DNA from: Methylothermaceae bacterium
Lineage (GTDB): Bacteria > Pseudomonadota > Gammaproteobacteria > Methylococcales > Methylothermaceae
Assembly: GCA_026981855.1 (NCBI GenBank)
Contig: JALSIB010000016.1
Coordinates: 18,742 to 82,741, forward strand
Length of the DNA: 64,000 bases
Direction: 5' to 3'
Every line of letters begins with the position of its first letter. Position 1 is the first letter of the stretch. This document shows, one piece after another, positions 8,946-18,445 of the stretch. The notes below the pieces were generated by a model. It saw nothing but the letters and a program-made list of their open reading frames with translations, searched no databases and was not told the origin of the DNA. The translations under genes and the position numbers were made by a program.

Positions 8946-10387
8946 CGGAAAACACCCTTGAGCGGAAGGATGACACGGAAAAACGCCCCCTTCCCGAAAG
9001 GAGCGTCCAGGACTTCAATTTTGCCCCGATGCATCATCACACTCTCGTTTACGATCGCCAGCCCCAGACCTGTCCCTTCGATTCCAAGCCTGCGACCCAT
9101 TTTGCCCAGGAAAAGGGCGTCAAATATCCGCTTCCTCTCTTCAGGGGGAATACCAGGTCCTTGATCGCGAACCTCGAACTGGAGCGTGTCACCTTTCTGA
9201 TAGAGATCGATCTGTATTTGGCTGCCGGGGGGAGAATACTTGACCGCATTGGAAATGAGATTGTCGACCATGGTGCGTAAAAACGCGGGAAATCCCAGGA
9301 TTTCCACCGGATCCAACTGGCTTTTTATCCGTATATCGTTGATTTTCAATCGGTCAGTATACTCTTCGATGACTTCTTGTACCAGCAGCGCCATATTGAT
9401 CACCTGGGGCCGGAGGTTTTCTTCCACCTGCTGCATCTGACTGTAGCGGATGAGATCCTCGATCATCTTATACAATTTGGTGGTATTGCCGGTGATGATC
9501 TGGACGATTTCGTCCTGTTCCGTATTCAGCTCGCCGACCACGCGGTCGTGCAATAATTCCACACCCTCGTGAATGTTGGCCAAAGGGGTCTTCAGCTCAT
9601 GGGAGATATTGCGCATGAAACGCTGCTTCTCCGCTTCCAGCATCCGCAACCGGGTACGCATCCAGTCCAGTGCCTGACCCAGGATTTCCAGATCCTTGGG
9701 TCCTTGCACTTCTATCGGCTCTTCGAAATGCCGGTCCCCCAGCCTCCGTATGGCGGCTTCCAATTGTCGAATGGGGCGAATGATGAGGTAGACGAAAAAA
9801 ACCAGCAAAACAGCCGCCACCGGAAGCAATATCATCAAGTTACGGACAGTCTGCTGCCGGGCCTGCTGAGACTGTAACTCCAACTGTTGCAAGCTCTTTC
9901 CGACCAGGGTGATGCTCAATTGCCAGACTTCATCGGCCAACCCGCGCAGATAGCCAAATTGATCGGCGGCCACCAGCTTGGCGCGATTATCCAGCTCAGG
10001 CTCCAGCAACATGGCGTACAAATCGAACTCGTAACCTTCTAGTTTACGTAATCTTTTCTCCAGATCGGGATACGCTCCCCCCGCTTCCAACAGCTCCTTC
10101 ATCGCAATGACGAACGTTTCCCTGTTACGTTTGTAAGTGTCCCAGAAGCTGGAATCCTCCAGCACCAGATATTGTTTGGCGCTGCGCTCCATTGCGATCA
10201 GGTGTTCCAATACCATGCGGCTGCCCTGGGTCATCTGCACCGACTGATACACGACCTGCTGACTCAAACCACTCATCTTTTCTATGGAATAGAGCGCCGA
10301 CCACAAAGCCAGAATCAATGGCAACATGACCATTGCAAAACTGACCAGAAGCAAGGTACGCAGCGAGGGAAAACGAAACCTGTTCAA
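8942..10387 (-). CDS. glrK: Membrane sensor histidine kinase, GlrK-like
   Basis: 481-residue kinase partner of the downstream regulator. Two membrane segments (about 9-32 and 178-200) bracket a helical periplasmic sensor of about 145 residues, followed by a HAMP linker. Next is the dimerisation H-box RNISHELKTPLANIHEG, with phospho-acceptor His at about 263. The ATPase domain has N-box LISNAVKYSP, G1 DQGPGIPPEE and G2 GTGLGLAI. All catalytic boxes look intact. The start is TTG, overlapping the epmA stop as TTGA; no internal ATG precedes the first membrane segment. The short overlaps with epmA and the lipoprotein gene suggest one polycistronic message. Confidence 0.88.
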   Translation of the reverse strand: MNRFRFPSLRTLLLVSFAMVMLPLILALWSALYSIEKMSGLSQQVVYQSVQMTQGSRMVLEHLIAMERSAKQYLVLEDSSFWDTYKRNRETFVIAMKELLEAGGAYPDLEKRLRKLEGYEFDLYAMLLEPELDNRAKLVAADQFGYLRGLADEVWQLSITLVGKSLQQLELQSQQARQQTVRNLMILLPVAAVLLVFFVYLIIRPIRQLEAAIRRLGDRHFEEPIEVQGPKDLEILGQALDWMRTRLRMLEAEKQRFMRNISHELKTPLANIHEGVELLHDRVVGELNTEQDEIVQIITGNTTKLYKMIEDLIRYSQMQQVEENLRPQVINMALLVQEVIEEYTDRLKINDIRIKSQLDPVEILGFPAFLRTMVDNLISNAVKYSPPGSQIQIDLYQKGDTLQFEVRDQGPGIPPEERKRIFDALFLGKMGRRLGIEGTGLGLAIVNESVMMHRGKIEVLDAPFGKGAFFRVILPLKGVFR

Positions 10388-11373
10388 GCAGGGACCTGCA
10401 CAGGGAATGTCAGGACACGATCGATGGACGCATGGCCCAGCTTCAACATCAGCAGCCGGTCCAGCCCCACGGCGACCCCGCTACACTCGGGCAACCCCGA
10501 CTCCAGCGCGGCCAGAAACGCTTCATCGAGCTCCGGGCAGGGCAACCCGGCCATCGCCCGTGTCTTCCGCTCGGCCTCGAAACGGGCGCGTTGCTCCTTG
10601 GGGTCGGTCAGTTCGCGGTAGCCGTTTCCCAACTCGATGCCCTGGAGAAAAACCTCGAAACGTTCCGCGACCCCGGGATCTCCCGGCTTTAGGCGCGCCA
10701 AGGCCGCCATGGGCGCGGGATAATCGTAGACGAACACCAGCCCCCGCGATGCCAGCCCTGGTTGCGCGATATGGGAAAAAAGGAAGTCGAGCCACAGAGT
10801 CCGGTCGTGCCCACAAACCGCCCCGGCTTCGGCCAGTCCCAATTCACTTGCCCGTTGACGCAGCCTGGAAATCGGAGCATCCCATGGAACCCCGATGCTT
10901 TCCCGAAAAAGATCGCCATAGCGGATTCTCTCTTGGCCGGCTATCCGGTCCTTCAGCAAACGGCGCAAAAGGGAAGCCACATCGTCCATCATGCGTCCGA
11001 GGTCGTAACCGACCCGATACCATTCCAGCAAAGTGAATTCGAGGCTGTGCCAGCGCCCCCTCTCCCCACCCCGGAAGGCTTTGCCTATCTGATAAATGTC
11101 TCCCGAGCCGGCGGCCAGCAGGCGTTTCATGGCGAACTCAGGTGATGTCTGCAAATAAAGCTTATGCCCGCCTTCCTCCACGGCAAGAAAATGCAAATGG
11201 GGATCAGTACCCACCCGGCCGGCAAGAACCGGGGTTTCCACTTCCATGACCCCTTCTTCGCGAAAATAGCGCCGGATTTCCGCCAGCATCCAGGCGCGCT
11301 GGCGCAAACACTCCATATCGCAACGGGGACGCCAATCGGGCCTATTTTCCAACTCGCGAGACGTACTCACCAC
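10384..11373 (-). CDS. epmA: EF-P (R)-beta-lysine ligase
   Basis: Class II lysyl-tRNA-synthetase-like enzyme (also called PoxA, GenX or YjeA) that attaches (R)-beta-lysine to Lys34 of EF-P. The 329-residue protein is a catalytic core without an anticodon-binding domain. Motif 2 is seen in [21 protein letters not shown] and motif 3 in [13 protein letters not shown]. The start is a GTG at 11373 (or 11370) lying 32 bases inside the 3' end of efp; AAGGTGG sits about 9 bases upstream. The next ATG would remove conserved N-terminal sequence. It lies directly downstream of its substrate gene. Confidence 0.92.
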   Translation of the reverse strand: MVSTSRELENRPDWRPRCDMECLRQRAWMLAEIRRYFREEGVMEVETPVLAGRVGTDPHLHFLAVEEGGHKLYLQTSPEFAMKRLLAAGSGDIYQIGKAFRGGERGRWHSLEFTLLEWYRVGYDLGRMMDDVASLLRRLLKDRIAGQERIRYGDLFRESIGVPWDAPISRLRQRASELGLAEAGAVCGHDRTLWLDFLFSHIAQPGLASRGLVFVYDYPAPMAALARLKPGDPGVAERFEVFLQGIELGNGYRELTDPKEQRARFEAERKTRAMAGLPCPELDEAFLAALESGLPECSGVAVGLDRLLMLKLGHASIDRVLTFPVQVPA

Positions 11374-11911
11374 TACGGGTGTCCACCTTGATCACTTCCC
11401 CGGTCTGCACGAACAATGGCACCCTCACCACCGCCCCGGTCTCCAGTTTTGCCGGTTTGCCACCTCCGCCGGAGGTGTCGCCCCGGACCCCCGGATCGGT
11501 CTCCACCACTTCCAATTCGACGAAATTCGGGGGCGTCACCGCAATCGGAGCGCCATTCCACAATGTCACCGTACAAACCGCCTGCTCTTTCAACCATTTT
11601 GCGGAATCCCCCACCGCTCTGGCATCCGCCCCGACCTGCTCATAGGTGTTTGGATCCATGAAATACCAAAACTCGCCATCGTTGTAGAGATACTGCATCT
11701 CGACTTCCAGCACATCGGCGGCTTCGATGGATTCCCCCGATTTGAAGGTACGCTCAATCACTCTCCCGGTCTTGAGATTGCGGAATTTCACCCTGTTGAA
11801 GGCCTGACCTTTCCCTGGTTTGACGAATTCATTTTCCAGGATGGTACAGGGATCCCCATCAAGAATCACTTTCAGTCCACTTTTGAATTCGTTGGTACTA
11901 TAAGTCGCCAT
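11342..11911 (-). CDS. efp: Translation elongation factor P
   Basis: 189-residue factor that binds stalled ribosomes between P and E sites and helps form peptide bonds at polyproline. It has three beta-barrel domains. The domain I loop KPGKGQAF carries Lys34, the residue modified by EpmA and EpmB, and the C-terminal end reads [11 protein letters not shown]. Presence of K34 together with both epm genes indicates beta-lysylation rather than rhamnosylation. It is first in a minus-strand chain. Its 3' end overlaps epmA, and its 5' end is 33 bases from the divergent epmB start. Confidence 0.96.
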   Translation of the reverse strand: MATYSTNEFKSGLKVILDGDPCTILENEFVKPGKGQAFNRVKFRNLKTGRVIERTFKSGESIEAADVLEVEMQYLYNDGEFWYFMDPNTYEQVGADARAVGDSAKWLKEQAVCTVTLWNGAPIAVTPPNFVELEVVETDPGVRGDTSGGGGKPAKLETGAVVRVPLFVQTGEVIKVDTRSGEYVSRVGK

Positions 11912-11944
11912 GTCTGACTGATTCCTCGTTACCTGAAGTTAAAA

Positions 11945-12943
11945 ATGCCTTCCATTATACCCCAGCCCCGCCATGCTCTGACCTGGCAGCAGGAATTGGC
12001 CCAATCGTTCACCCATCCCGTTCAATTGCTGAAACAGCTTGGACTGCCTTTAGACATGTGGGACGGCAGCGCCGAAGCGAACTTCCATTTCCGTGTCCCA
12101 CGCCCTTTCGCCCAACGGATGCGCCCCGGCGACCCAAACGACCCGCTGCTTCGCCAGGTTCTGCCCCGGGCGGAAGAAAATCTCTCCCCGGCCGGATTCG
12201 TCTCCGATCCTGTGGGAGATGGCAAGGCCCAGGTCGTACCGGGAGTGCTCCACAAGTATGAGGGGCGGGCGCTGTTGATCGTGACAGGTGCTTGCGCCAT
12301 CCACTGCCGCTACTGTTTTCGCAGGGAGTTTCCCTATGAAGCCAGCCAGTTCACCTCCCCCAGACAGCAGGCCGCCCTGGACTACCTCCGCAAAGATTCC
12401 TCCATCGAGGAAGTCATACTCAGCGGCGGGGATCCCCTTTCCGTGTCCAATCGGCGCCTGCAAACACTTGTCCGTGGGCTCGAGGACATCCCTCATCTGC
12501 GGCGCCTGCGCATCCACACCCGGCTGCCCGTGGTTCTGCCCGCCAGGGTGGACCCGGGGTTGCTGGAAATCCTGTCTTCCAGCCGATTCCCGACGGTCTT
12601 GGTGCTGCACATCAACCACGCCAATGAAATCGATGCCGCTGTCCGCGAGGCGGCCCGCCTGCTCCGCAGGCAAGGCGTTCACTTGCTCAATCAGAGCACT
12701 TTGCTGGCGGGCGTCAACGATAGCGTGACTGCCTTGGTGGCGTTGCAGAAGCAATCGTTCGAGGCCGGGGTTCTCCCTTACTACCTGCACCTGCTGGACC
12801 GGGCGCGTGGCACCGCCCATTTCGATGTTCCCGAAATCAAGGCGAAACACCTTCACGAAGACATGCGGCGCCGGCTTCCGGGGTATCTGGTCCCTCGGCT
12901 GGCACGTGACCTCCCCGGCCAGCCATACAAATTACTCATATGA
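11945..12943 (+). CDS. epmB: EF-P-specific lysine 2,3-aminomutase
   Basis: Radical-SAM and PLP enzyme (YjeK) that converts L-lysine to (R)-beta-lysine for EF-P modification. The 332-residue protein has the cluster motif CAIHCRYC (C117, C121, C124) followed by FRREFPY, and ILSGGDPLSV, typical of the lysine 2,3-aminomutase family. It lacks the long tail of catabolic aminomutases. It is divergent from efp. EpmC, which hydroxylates the modified lysine in some species, is not in this window. Confidence 0.93.
   Translation: MPSIIPQPRHALTWQQELAQSFTHPVQLLKQLGLPLDMWDGSAEANFHFRVPRPFAQRMRPGDPNDPLLRQVLPRAEENLSPAGFVSDPVGDGKAQVVPGVLHKYEGRALLIVTGACAIHCRYCFRREFPYEASQFTSPRQQAALDYLRKDSSIEEVILSGGDPLSVSNRRLQTLVRGLEDIPHLRRLRIHTRLPVVLPARVDPGLLEILSSSRFPTVLVLHINHANEIDAAVREAARLLRRQGVHLLNQSTLLAGVNDSVTALVALQKQSFEAGVLPYYLHLLDRARGTAHFDVPEIKAKHLHEDMRRRLPGYLVPRLARDLPGQPYKLLI
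11954..11959 (-). promoter_or_regulatory. -10 element for efp operon
   Basis: On the minus strand a perfect TATAAT lies 42 bases before the efp ATG, inside the first codons of the divergent epmB. The matching -35 region is weak. The two divergent starts are only 33 bases apart, so the efp promoter must overlap the epmB coding region. Confidence 0.5.
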
Positions 12944-12988
12944 TTCAATTATTTACAACAAAATATGGGTTTCGAGTGAAAACAACTA

Positions 12989-13017
12989 TTGAATTCTTTA
13001 TGGGTCTTGGTTATAAA
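12989..13017 (+). promoter_or_regulatory. Sigma-70-type promoter for the small lipoprotein gene
   Basis: TTGAAT (12989-12994) and TATAAA (13012-13017) are separated by exactly 17 bases. Transcription would start near 13024, about 53 bases before the ATG at 13077. Confidence 0.7.
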
Positions 13018-13076
13018 ACACCTGTGCAGTTAGCACTTTATAAAAAATCATTCACGATTGTGACGAGGAGGAAAAC

Positions 13077-13208
13077 ATGAAGAAAGTTCTGGGACTTTTG
13101 GCGCTGATGATGGTAACCGCCTCTTTGGTAGGCTGTGATCCGGCAGGCGAGCCCACCAACAAACAGCGCCTCTCAAGCGCAGACATCACCCACAGCGTTT
13201 CTGCCTGA
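13077..13208 (+). CDS. Very small predicted lipoprotein (43 residues)
   Basis: A 43-residue frame reads MKKVLGLLALMM, then a lipobox SLVGC with the lipidated Cys at residue 20, then 23 mature polar residues ending in HSVSA. A strong GAGGAGG ribosome site lies about 6 bases upstream. It has its own promoter and terminator and so looks monocistronic and well expressed. After processing only about 24 residues remain, similar in size to entericidin-like or LptM-like peptides. I do not recognise the family, and the function is unknown. Confidence 0.72.
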   Translation: MKKVLGLLALMMVTASLVGCDPAGEPTNKQRLSSADITHSVSA

Positions 13209-13259
13209 GTCGTCTGACGACCCTCATACCCATAACAACAATCATCTCAGATGCTTTGG

Positions 13260-13285
13260 ACCCGGGGCATTCCCCCGGGTTTTTT
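13260..13285 (+). terminator. Rho-independent terminator after the small lipoprotein
   Basis: An 8-base GC stem ACCCGGGG (13260-13267) pairs with 13273-13280 across a 5-base loop and runs into six Ts. This is a strong intrinsic terminator about 50 bases past the stop codon. Confidence 0.88.
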
Positions 13286-13306
13286 CGTGCCCGGAAAGCA
13301 AACGTA

Positions 13307-13312
13307 TATAAT
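13307..13312 (+). promoter_or_regulatory. -10 element upstream of gshA
   Basis: A perfect TATAAT lies 39 bases before the gshA start and just after the terminator. No good -35 hexamer is seen at 17 bases. Confidence 0.45.
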
Positions 13313-13350
13313 GGCCTTGACACGGCCATGGCACGCAAGGGATCCATTCA

Positions 13351-14940
13351 TTGAATATCGACCAATTTCACCAGCGGCTGGAAAAGCTCGCCCCCGTTGC
13401 CCATGCTCTTTCCAGGGGACTGAAGGGTCTGGAGAAAGAAAGCATGCGGATCACCACCTCCGGATACCTGGCGCAAACCCCCCATCCGGTCAAACTGGGT
13501 TCTGCCCTCACGCACCCCCATATCACCACGGATTACTCCGAAGCGCTGTTGGAGTTCATCACCCCGCCCTTCCCGGATGCCGGCGCCACACTCTCGTTCC
13601 TGGACGACATCCACCGCTTCGTCTACCACATGCTGCCTGAAAACGAACTGCTTTTGGCAACCAGCATGCCTATCGGATTCAACAGGGATGAGGACATCCC
13701 GATCGCCCGCTACGGTACTTCCAATGTCGGCAGAATGAAACATATCTATCGTGTGGGGTTGGCACACCGCTATGGCCGGGCCATGCAGGCCATCGCCGGT
13801 TTGCATTTCAACTTCTCACTGGCAGACTCGCTGTGGCCCGTGCTACGACAAGTTTTTCAATTACAAATCGACTCCAAGGCACTGAAAGCCCGCCTGTATT
13901 TTTCCCTGATCCGCAACCTGCACCGGTATGGCTGGTTGTTGCTCTATTTGTTTGGCGCTTCTCCCGCTGTCAATGGCCGCTTCCTTGAATGCCGGGGGGG
14001 AATTCCCACCGGGTTCGTCGAACTCTCTGCCGACACCTACGGCATGCCCCACGCCACTTCGTTACGCATGAGTGACATCGGTTACAAAAACGAAACCCAA
14101 GCGGGCCTGCATATCTCCTTGAACAGCCTGGAAGAATACGTCGCCAGCCTGTGCCACGCCATCGAGACACCCCACCCCCCCTATGAAGCCATCGGGGTCA
14201 AGGTCGAAGACGAATATCGCCAACTCAACACCAATATCCTGCAAATAGAAAACGAGTATTACAGCCCGGTCCGGCCCAAGCAGATCGCCGAATCCTGCGA
14301 GAAACCCACCCTCGCTCTGAAGCGGCGGGGCGTGCGTTATGTCGAGGTCCGTGCGCTCGACATCAATCCTTTCGAGCCGTTGGGAATCGACCGGCATCAG
14401 ATTCATTTCCTGGAAGCTTTTCTGGTTTTCTGCCTGCTTCACGACAGCCCTCCGATCACACCCGCAGAAAACCGGACCATTCATGCCAATCTCCTGGCGA
14501 CGGCGCAAAGGGGGCGTGACCCAAGGTTAACTCTGATAATGGAAAACCGATCCATTCCCTTGAATCTTTGGGCCACCCGGATACTGGAAGCGATGGAACC
14601 CCTGTGTCGGCTGCTGGATGCCTCTCTTCCGCTTTCCGTTTACCAGGAAGCCCGGCAGCAACAATGGGAAAAGCTCCAGAACCCCGATACGACACCTTCA
14701 GCACAAGTCATCAAGGAAATGAAAGAACACGGAGAGTCCTTCGATCAATTCGCCCTGCGGCTGTCGAAAGCCCATGCCAGCCATTTCCGCAGTCGTACAC
14801 TGGAACCGGAGCGGTTAAACTGGTTCAAATCGCTCGCCCGGAAATCGATCGAGGAACAACGACGGATTGAGGCAAAAGACAGTCTGACTTTCGATCAATT
14901 TCTTCACCACTACCTGAGCCAGACTTGTCAGGCCGCGTGA
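13351..14940 (+). CDS. gshA: Glutamate-cysteine ligase
   Basis: First, rate-limiting enzyme of glutathione synthesis, joining glutamate and cysteine with ATP in the cytosol. It has 529 residues, close to the 518 of the E. coli enzyme and of the same proteobacterial type. Family features are GLKGLEKESMRI near the N-terminus, TTDYSEALLEFITPP and VRALDINPFEPLG. The start is TTG at 13351 with AAGGGA 8 bases upstream; no in-frame ATG precedes the conserved GLEKESMRI. cysH follows after 28 bases on the same strand, so cysteine supply and glutathione synthesis may share a transcript. gshB is not in this window. Confidence 0.94.
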   Translation: MNIDQFHQRLEKLAPVAHALSRGLKGLEKESMRITTSGYLAQTPHPVKLGSALTHPHITTDYSEALLEFITPPFPDAGATLSFLDDIHRFVYHMLPENELLLATSMPIGFNRDEDIPIARYGTSNVGRMKHIYRVGLAHRYGRAMQAIAGLHFNFSLADSLWPVLRQVFQLQIDSKALKARLYFSLIRNLHRYGWLLLYLFGASPAVNGRFLECRGGIPTGFVELSADTYGMPHATSLRMSDIGYKNETQAGLHISLNSLEEYVASLCHAIETPHPPYEAIGVKVEDEYRQLNTNILQIENEYYSPVRPKQIAESCEKPTLALKRRGVRYVEVRALDINPFEPLGIDRHQIHFLEAFLVFCLLHDSPPITPAENRTIHANLLATAQRGRDPRLTLIMENRSIPLNLWATRILEAMEPLCRLLDASLPLSVYQEARQQQWEKLQNPDTTPSAQVIKEMKEHGESFDQFALRLSKAHASHFRSRTLEPERLNWFKSLARKSIEEQRRIEAKDSLTFDQFLHHYLSQTCQAA

Positions 14941-14968
14941 ATCCTTTTCCAACCGCACCGAGGTTTCA

Positions 14969-15688
14969 ATGAGTCAGATAGAATTCGACCTGGAACACTG
15001 GCAAACGCTATTGGCAGGCAAAAAACCCCGGGCCATATTGAAGGTCGCGCTGGCAGAATTCCCCCATATCGCCATTGCCTTCAGCGGTGCCGAGGATGTG
15101 GTACTCATCGACATGGCATGCAAGCTACGTGAGGACATCAGGGTCTTCACCCTCGACACGGGACGATTGCATCCGGAGACCTATCGTTTCATCGAAAAGG
15201 TGAAACAGCACTACCCCATTCAGCTGGATATCCTTTACCCCGACGCTTCCGCTGTCAGCAGGCTGGTCAGCGACAAGGGCCTGTTCAGCTTCTACCGTGA
15301 CGGTCACCATGAATGCTGCGCCATCCGCAAGGTGGAACCCTTACGCCGCAAACTGGCCACTCTGGACGCCTGGATCACGGGGCAGCGACGCGATCAGAAC
15401 CCCGATACCCGTCAAAGCCTCCCAGAGGTCGAGAGCGATCATGCCTTCCCGGGGCGCACTGGCCGTTTGATCAAATTCAACCCTTTGGCCAATTGGAATT
15501 CAGCTCAAATCTGGGATTACATCGAAGCCTTCGATGTTCCCTACAATGAACTCCACCGGCAGGGTTTTCGCAGCATCGGTTGCGAACCATGCACCCGCCC
15601 CACCCTGCCCCATCAACATGAACGGGAAGGGCGCTGGTGGTGGGAAACAGCCAACAAAAAGGAGTGCGGCATCCACAGAAAGACCTGA
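14969..15688 (+). CDS. cysH: Assimilatory adenylylsulfate (APS) reductase, 4Fe-4S type
   Basis: Reduces activated sulfate to sulfite for cysteine synthesis. The 239-residue protein has the PP-loop AIAFSGAEDVVL and the C-terminal catalytic ECGIH (Cys 233). It also carries HECC (C116-C117) and CEPC (C205, C208). These paired cysteines bind a 4Fe-4S cluster in APS reductases and are missing from enterobacterial PAPS reductases. The likely substrate is therefore APS rather than PAPS, with thioredoxin or glutathione as reductant. It lies after gshA and converges on cysB with 34 bases between. Confidence 0.9.
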   Translation: MSQIEFDLEHWQTLLAGKKPRAILKVALAEFPHIAIAFSGAEDVVLIDMACKLREDIRVFTLDTGRLHPETYRFIEKVKQHYPIQLDILYPDASAVSRLVSDKGLFSFYRDGHHECCAIRKVEPLRRKLATLDAWITGQRRDQNPDTRQSLPEVESDHAFPGRTGRLIKFNPLANWNSAQIWDYIEAFDVPYNELHRQGFRSIGCEPCTRPTLPHQHEREGRWWWETANKKECGIHRKT

Positions 15689-15722
15689 GCGCCGGTGAAA
15701 GAACCGGAGTTTGCGGCAGGCA

Positions 15723-16739
<1,017 letters not shown>

Positions 16740-16741
16740 TC

Positions 16742-16747
16742 ATTATA
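16742..16747 (-). promoter_or_regulatory. -10 element for cysB
   Basis: A perfect TATAAT on the minus strand lies about 42 bases before the cysB ATG, in an AT-rich stretch shared with the divergent permease gene. A TTGCAT lies 16 bases further upstream as a weak -35. Confidence 0.5.
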
Positions 16748-16763
16748 TATCACATAGTCAATA

Positions 16764-17603
16764 ATGCAATATGAAACTGGATTAAGGTTATTAGAACACG
16801 TGGATCTTTTGCATATTCTCGCAGGGGCCCTGGTGGGATTCGTCATTGGCCTGACCGGTGTTGGCGGCGGCTCCCTCATGACCCCAATTCTTATACTGGG
16901 CTTCAAGATCAATCCTGCAATCGCCGTCGGTACGGATCTGCTCTACGCGGCACTCACGAAAGCCAACGGGGTCTACTTTCACCACCGGCAAAGAACCATC
17001 GACTGGCACATAACCCTGCGACTGGCTGGAGGCAGCATCCCCGCCTCATTACTGACAGTTTTGCTGATCAGAAAAATGCATCAAGTGGGATACGACTATG
17101 AGCAATTGATGACCACCACCCTCGGCATCATGCTTATCTTCACTTCTTTGGTGGTATTTTGCCGGCAAAAATTGATCGAATATCTATACAGGGGCTTGAA
17201 GCGCAAAGACTCGCTTGTCAGCCGTCTCAAAGCGGTACGGGGAGAAATCACCATTACAGCCGGCGTCATGCTGGGTTTCCTGGTCACTTTGTCCTCCGTC
17301 GGTGCCGGCGCAATCGGAACCGCACTATTGTTTTTGCTCTACCCCAACAAACGCACAGTCTCTATCGTGGGTACGGACCTGGCCCACGCCGTTCCTTTGA
17401 CTGCCGTTGCGGGATTGGGACACTGGAAAATCGGCAGCGTAGATCCCATGCTGCTGACCGGGCTGTTGGTCGGTGGTCTGCCCGCCATTTACTTGGGCAG
17501 CCTGGTGGGCAAAAGGATCCCGGATAGATTTTTGAGACCCCTGGTGGCCGTGATCTTGCTGGCATTAGGACTGCGCTTCAGTCTCAAAGCCGTTTTGGTA
17601 TAA
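16764..17603 (+). CDS. TauE/SafE-family membrane permease
   Basis: 279-residue polytopic inner-membrane protein with about seven or eight hydrophobic segments. It shows the family's glycine-rich motif [13 protein letters not shown] in the first half and a related [15 protein letters not shown] in the second, the usual internal duplication. The family moves organic sulfonates, sulfite or sulfoacetate. Divergent placement 63 bases from cysB next to cysH suggests a sulfur oxyanion, but direction and substrate are inferred. The ATG at 16764 lacks a clear ribosome site; a GTG near 16800 is an alternative that would still keep the first membrane span. Confidence 0.8.
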   Translation: MQYETGLRLLEHVDLLHILAGALVGFVIGLTGVGGGSLMTPILILGFKINPAIAVGTDLLYAALTKANGVYFHHRQRTIDWHITLRLAGGSIPASLLTVLLIRKMHQVGYDYEQLMTTTLGIMLIFTSLVVFCRQKLIEYLYRGLKRKDSLVSRLKAVRGEITITAGVMLGFLVTLSSVGAGAIGTALLFLLYPNKRTVSIVGTDLAHAVPLTAVAGLGHWKIGSVDPMLLTGLLVGGLPAIYLGSLVGKRIPDRFLRPLVAVILLALGLRFSLKAVLV

Positions 17604-17604
17604 T
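17599..17604 (+). promoter_or_regulatory. -10 element for fdxA
   Basis: TATAAT overlaps the stop codon of the permease gene, 37 bases before the fdxA ATG. TTCAGT 16 bases upstream is a weak -35. fdxA could therefore be transcribed on its own. Confidence 0.45.
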
Positions 17605-17641
17605 TATCCAATTCTCACTACGATTACTTCAGGATAGCGCC

Positions 17642-17971
17642 ATGGCATTTGTCATTACAGAGAATTGTATCAACTGCAAATATACCGATTGTGTGGACGT
17701 ATGTCCGGTGGATTGCTTCCACGAAGGTCCCAACATGCTGGTGATCGATCCCGATGAATGCATCGATTGCACCTTGTGCGAGCCTGAATGCCCTGCCAAT
17801 GCGATCTATTCTGAAGATGAAGTGCCTGATGAGCAACAGGTTTTTATCGATCTGAACGCTGAACTGTCCAAGAAGTGGCCCGTCATTACAGAAGTCAAGG
17901 AACCCCTTCCCGATGCTGATGACTGGGATGGCAAACCAGGGAAGCTGGAGCTTCTGAAAAAAGACTGGTGA
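17642..17971 (+). CDS. fdxA: 7Fe ferredoxin (3Fe-4S and 4Fe-4S)
   Basis: 109-residue electron carrier. Cysteines at 9, 12, 17, 21 and 25 and at 40, 43, 46 and 50 match the FdxA type, in which one 3Fe-4S and one 4Fe-4S cluster are bound (CVDVCPVDC and [11 protein letters not shown]). The acidic C-terminal extension of about 50 residues is normal for this family. It could feed reductases nearby, but no partner is proven. It is followed by a bidirectional terminator shared with the ribosomal cluster. Confidence 0.94.
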   Translation: MAFVITENCINCKYTDCVDVCPVDCFHEGPNMLVIDPDECIDCTLCEPECPANAIYSEDEVPDEQQVFIDLNAELSKKWPVITEVKEPLPDADDWDGKPGKLELLKKDW

Positions 17972-17991
17972 AACAATTCATAAGACGCATT

Positions 17992-18019
17992 AAAAAAGCC
18001 GGGCTTACCCGGCTTTTTT
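17992..18019. terminator. Bidirectional terminator between fdxA and rplQ
   Basis: AAAAAAGCCGGG and its inverted copy CCCGGCTTTTTT flank a 4-base loop. It gives a GC stem followed by Ts on both strands, ending fdxA and the large ribosomal gene block that runs toward it. Confidence 0.92.
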
Positions 18020-18044
18020 ATTTTCAGCTTTGGCGCGCGCCAGA

Positions 18045-18428
18045 TCATTCCGCCGCTTCTTGCTCTTCCAACGGTCTGTCCACCAATTCGACATATGCCA
18101 TGGGAGCCGCATCACCCGGACGATGACCACATTTAAGGATACGTATGTATCCTCCCGGGCGCTCCCGGTAACGAGGCCCGAGTTCATCAAACAGCTTTGT
18201 CACCACTTCCTTGTCACGCAATCTTGCAAAAGCAAGCCGACGCCGGGAGGTATTGTCCTCCTTGGCCAAAGTGATCAGGGGCTCGGCGACCCGCCGAAGT
18301 TCTTTGGCTTTCGGCAGCGTGGTCCTGATCAGCTCATGGCGAAACAGCGAGCTCGCCATATTCCTGAACATGGCCTGCCGATGGCTACTGGTACGATTTA
18401 GATGTTTTCCTGCTTTACGATGCCGCAT
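18045..18428 (-). CDS. rplQ: 50S ribosomal protein L17
   Basis: 127 residues, the same length as the E. coli protein. The N-terminus [20 protein letters not shown] is diagnostic, and the C-terminus is acidic (EEQEAAE). It sits near the peptide exit tunnel of the large subunit. It is the last gene of the block, 17 bases after rpoA and followed within about 25 bases by the terminator at 17992-18019, as in the classic alpha operon. Confidence 0.97.
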   Translation of the reverse strand: MRHRKAGKHLNRTSSHRQAMFRNMASSLFRHELIRTTLPKAKELRRVAEPLITLAKEDNTSRRRLAFARLRDKEVVTKLFDELGPRYRERPGGYIRILKCGHRPGDAAPMAYVELVDRPLEEQEAAE

Positions 18429-18445
18429 TTCCTTTACCTTTTACC

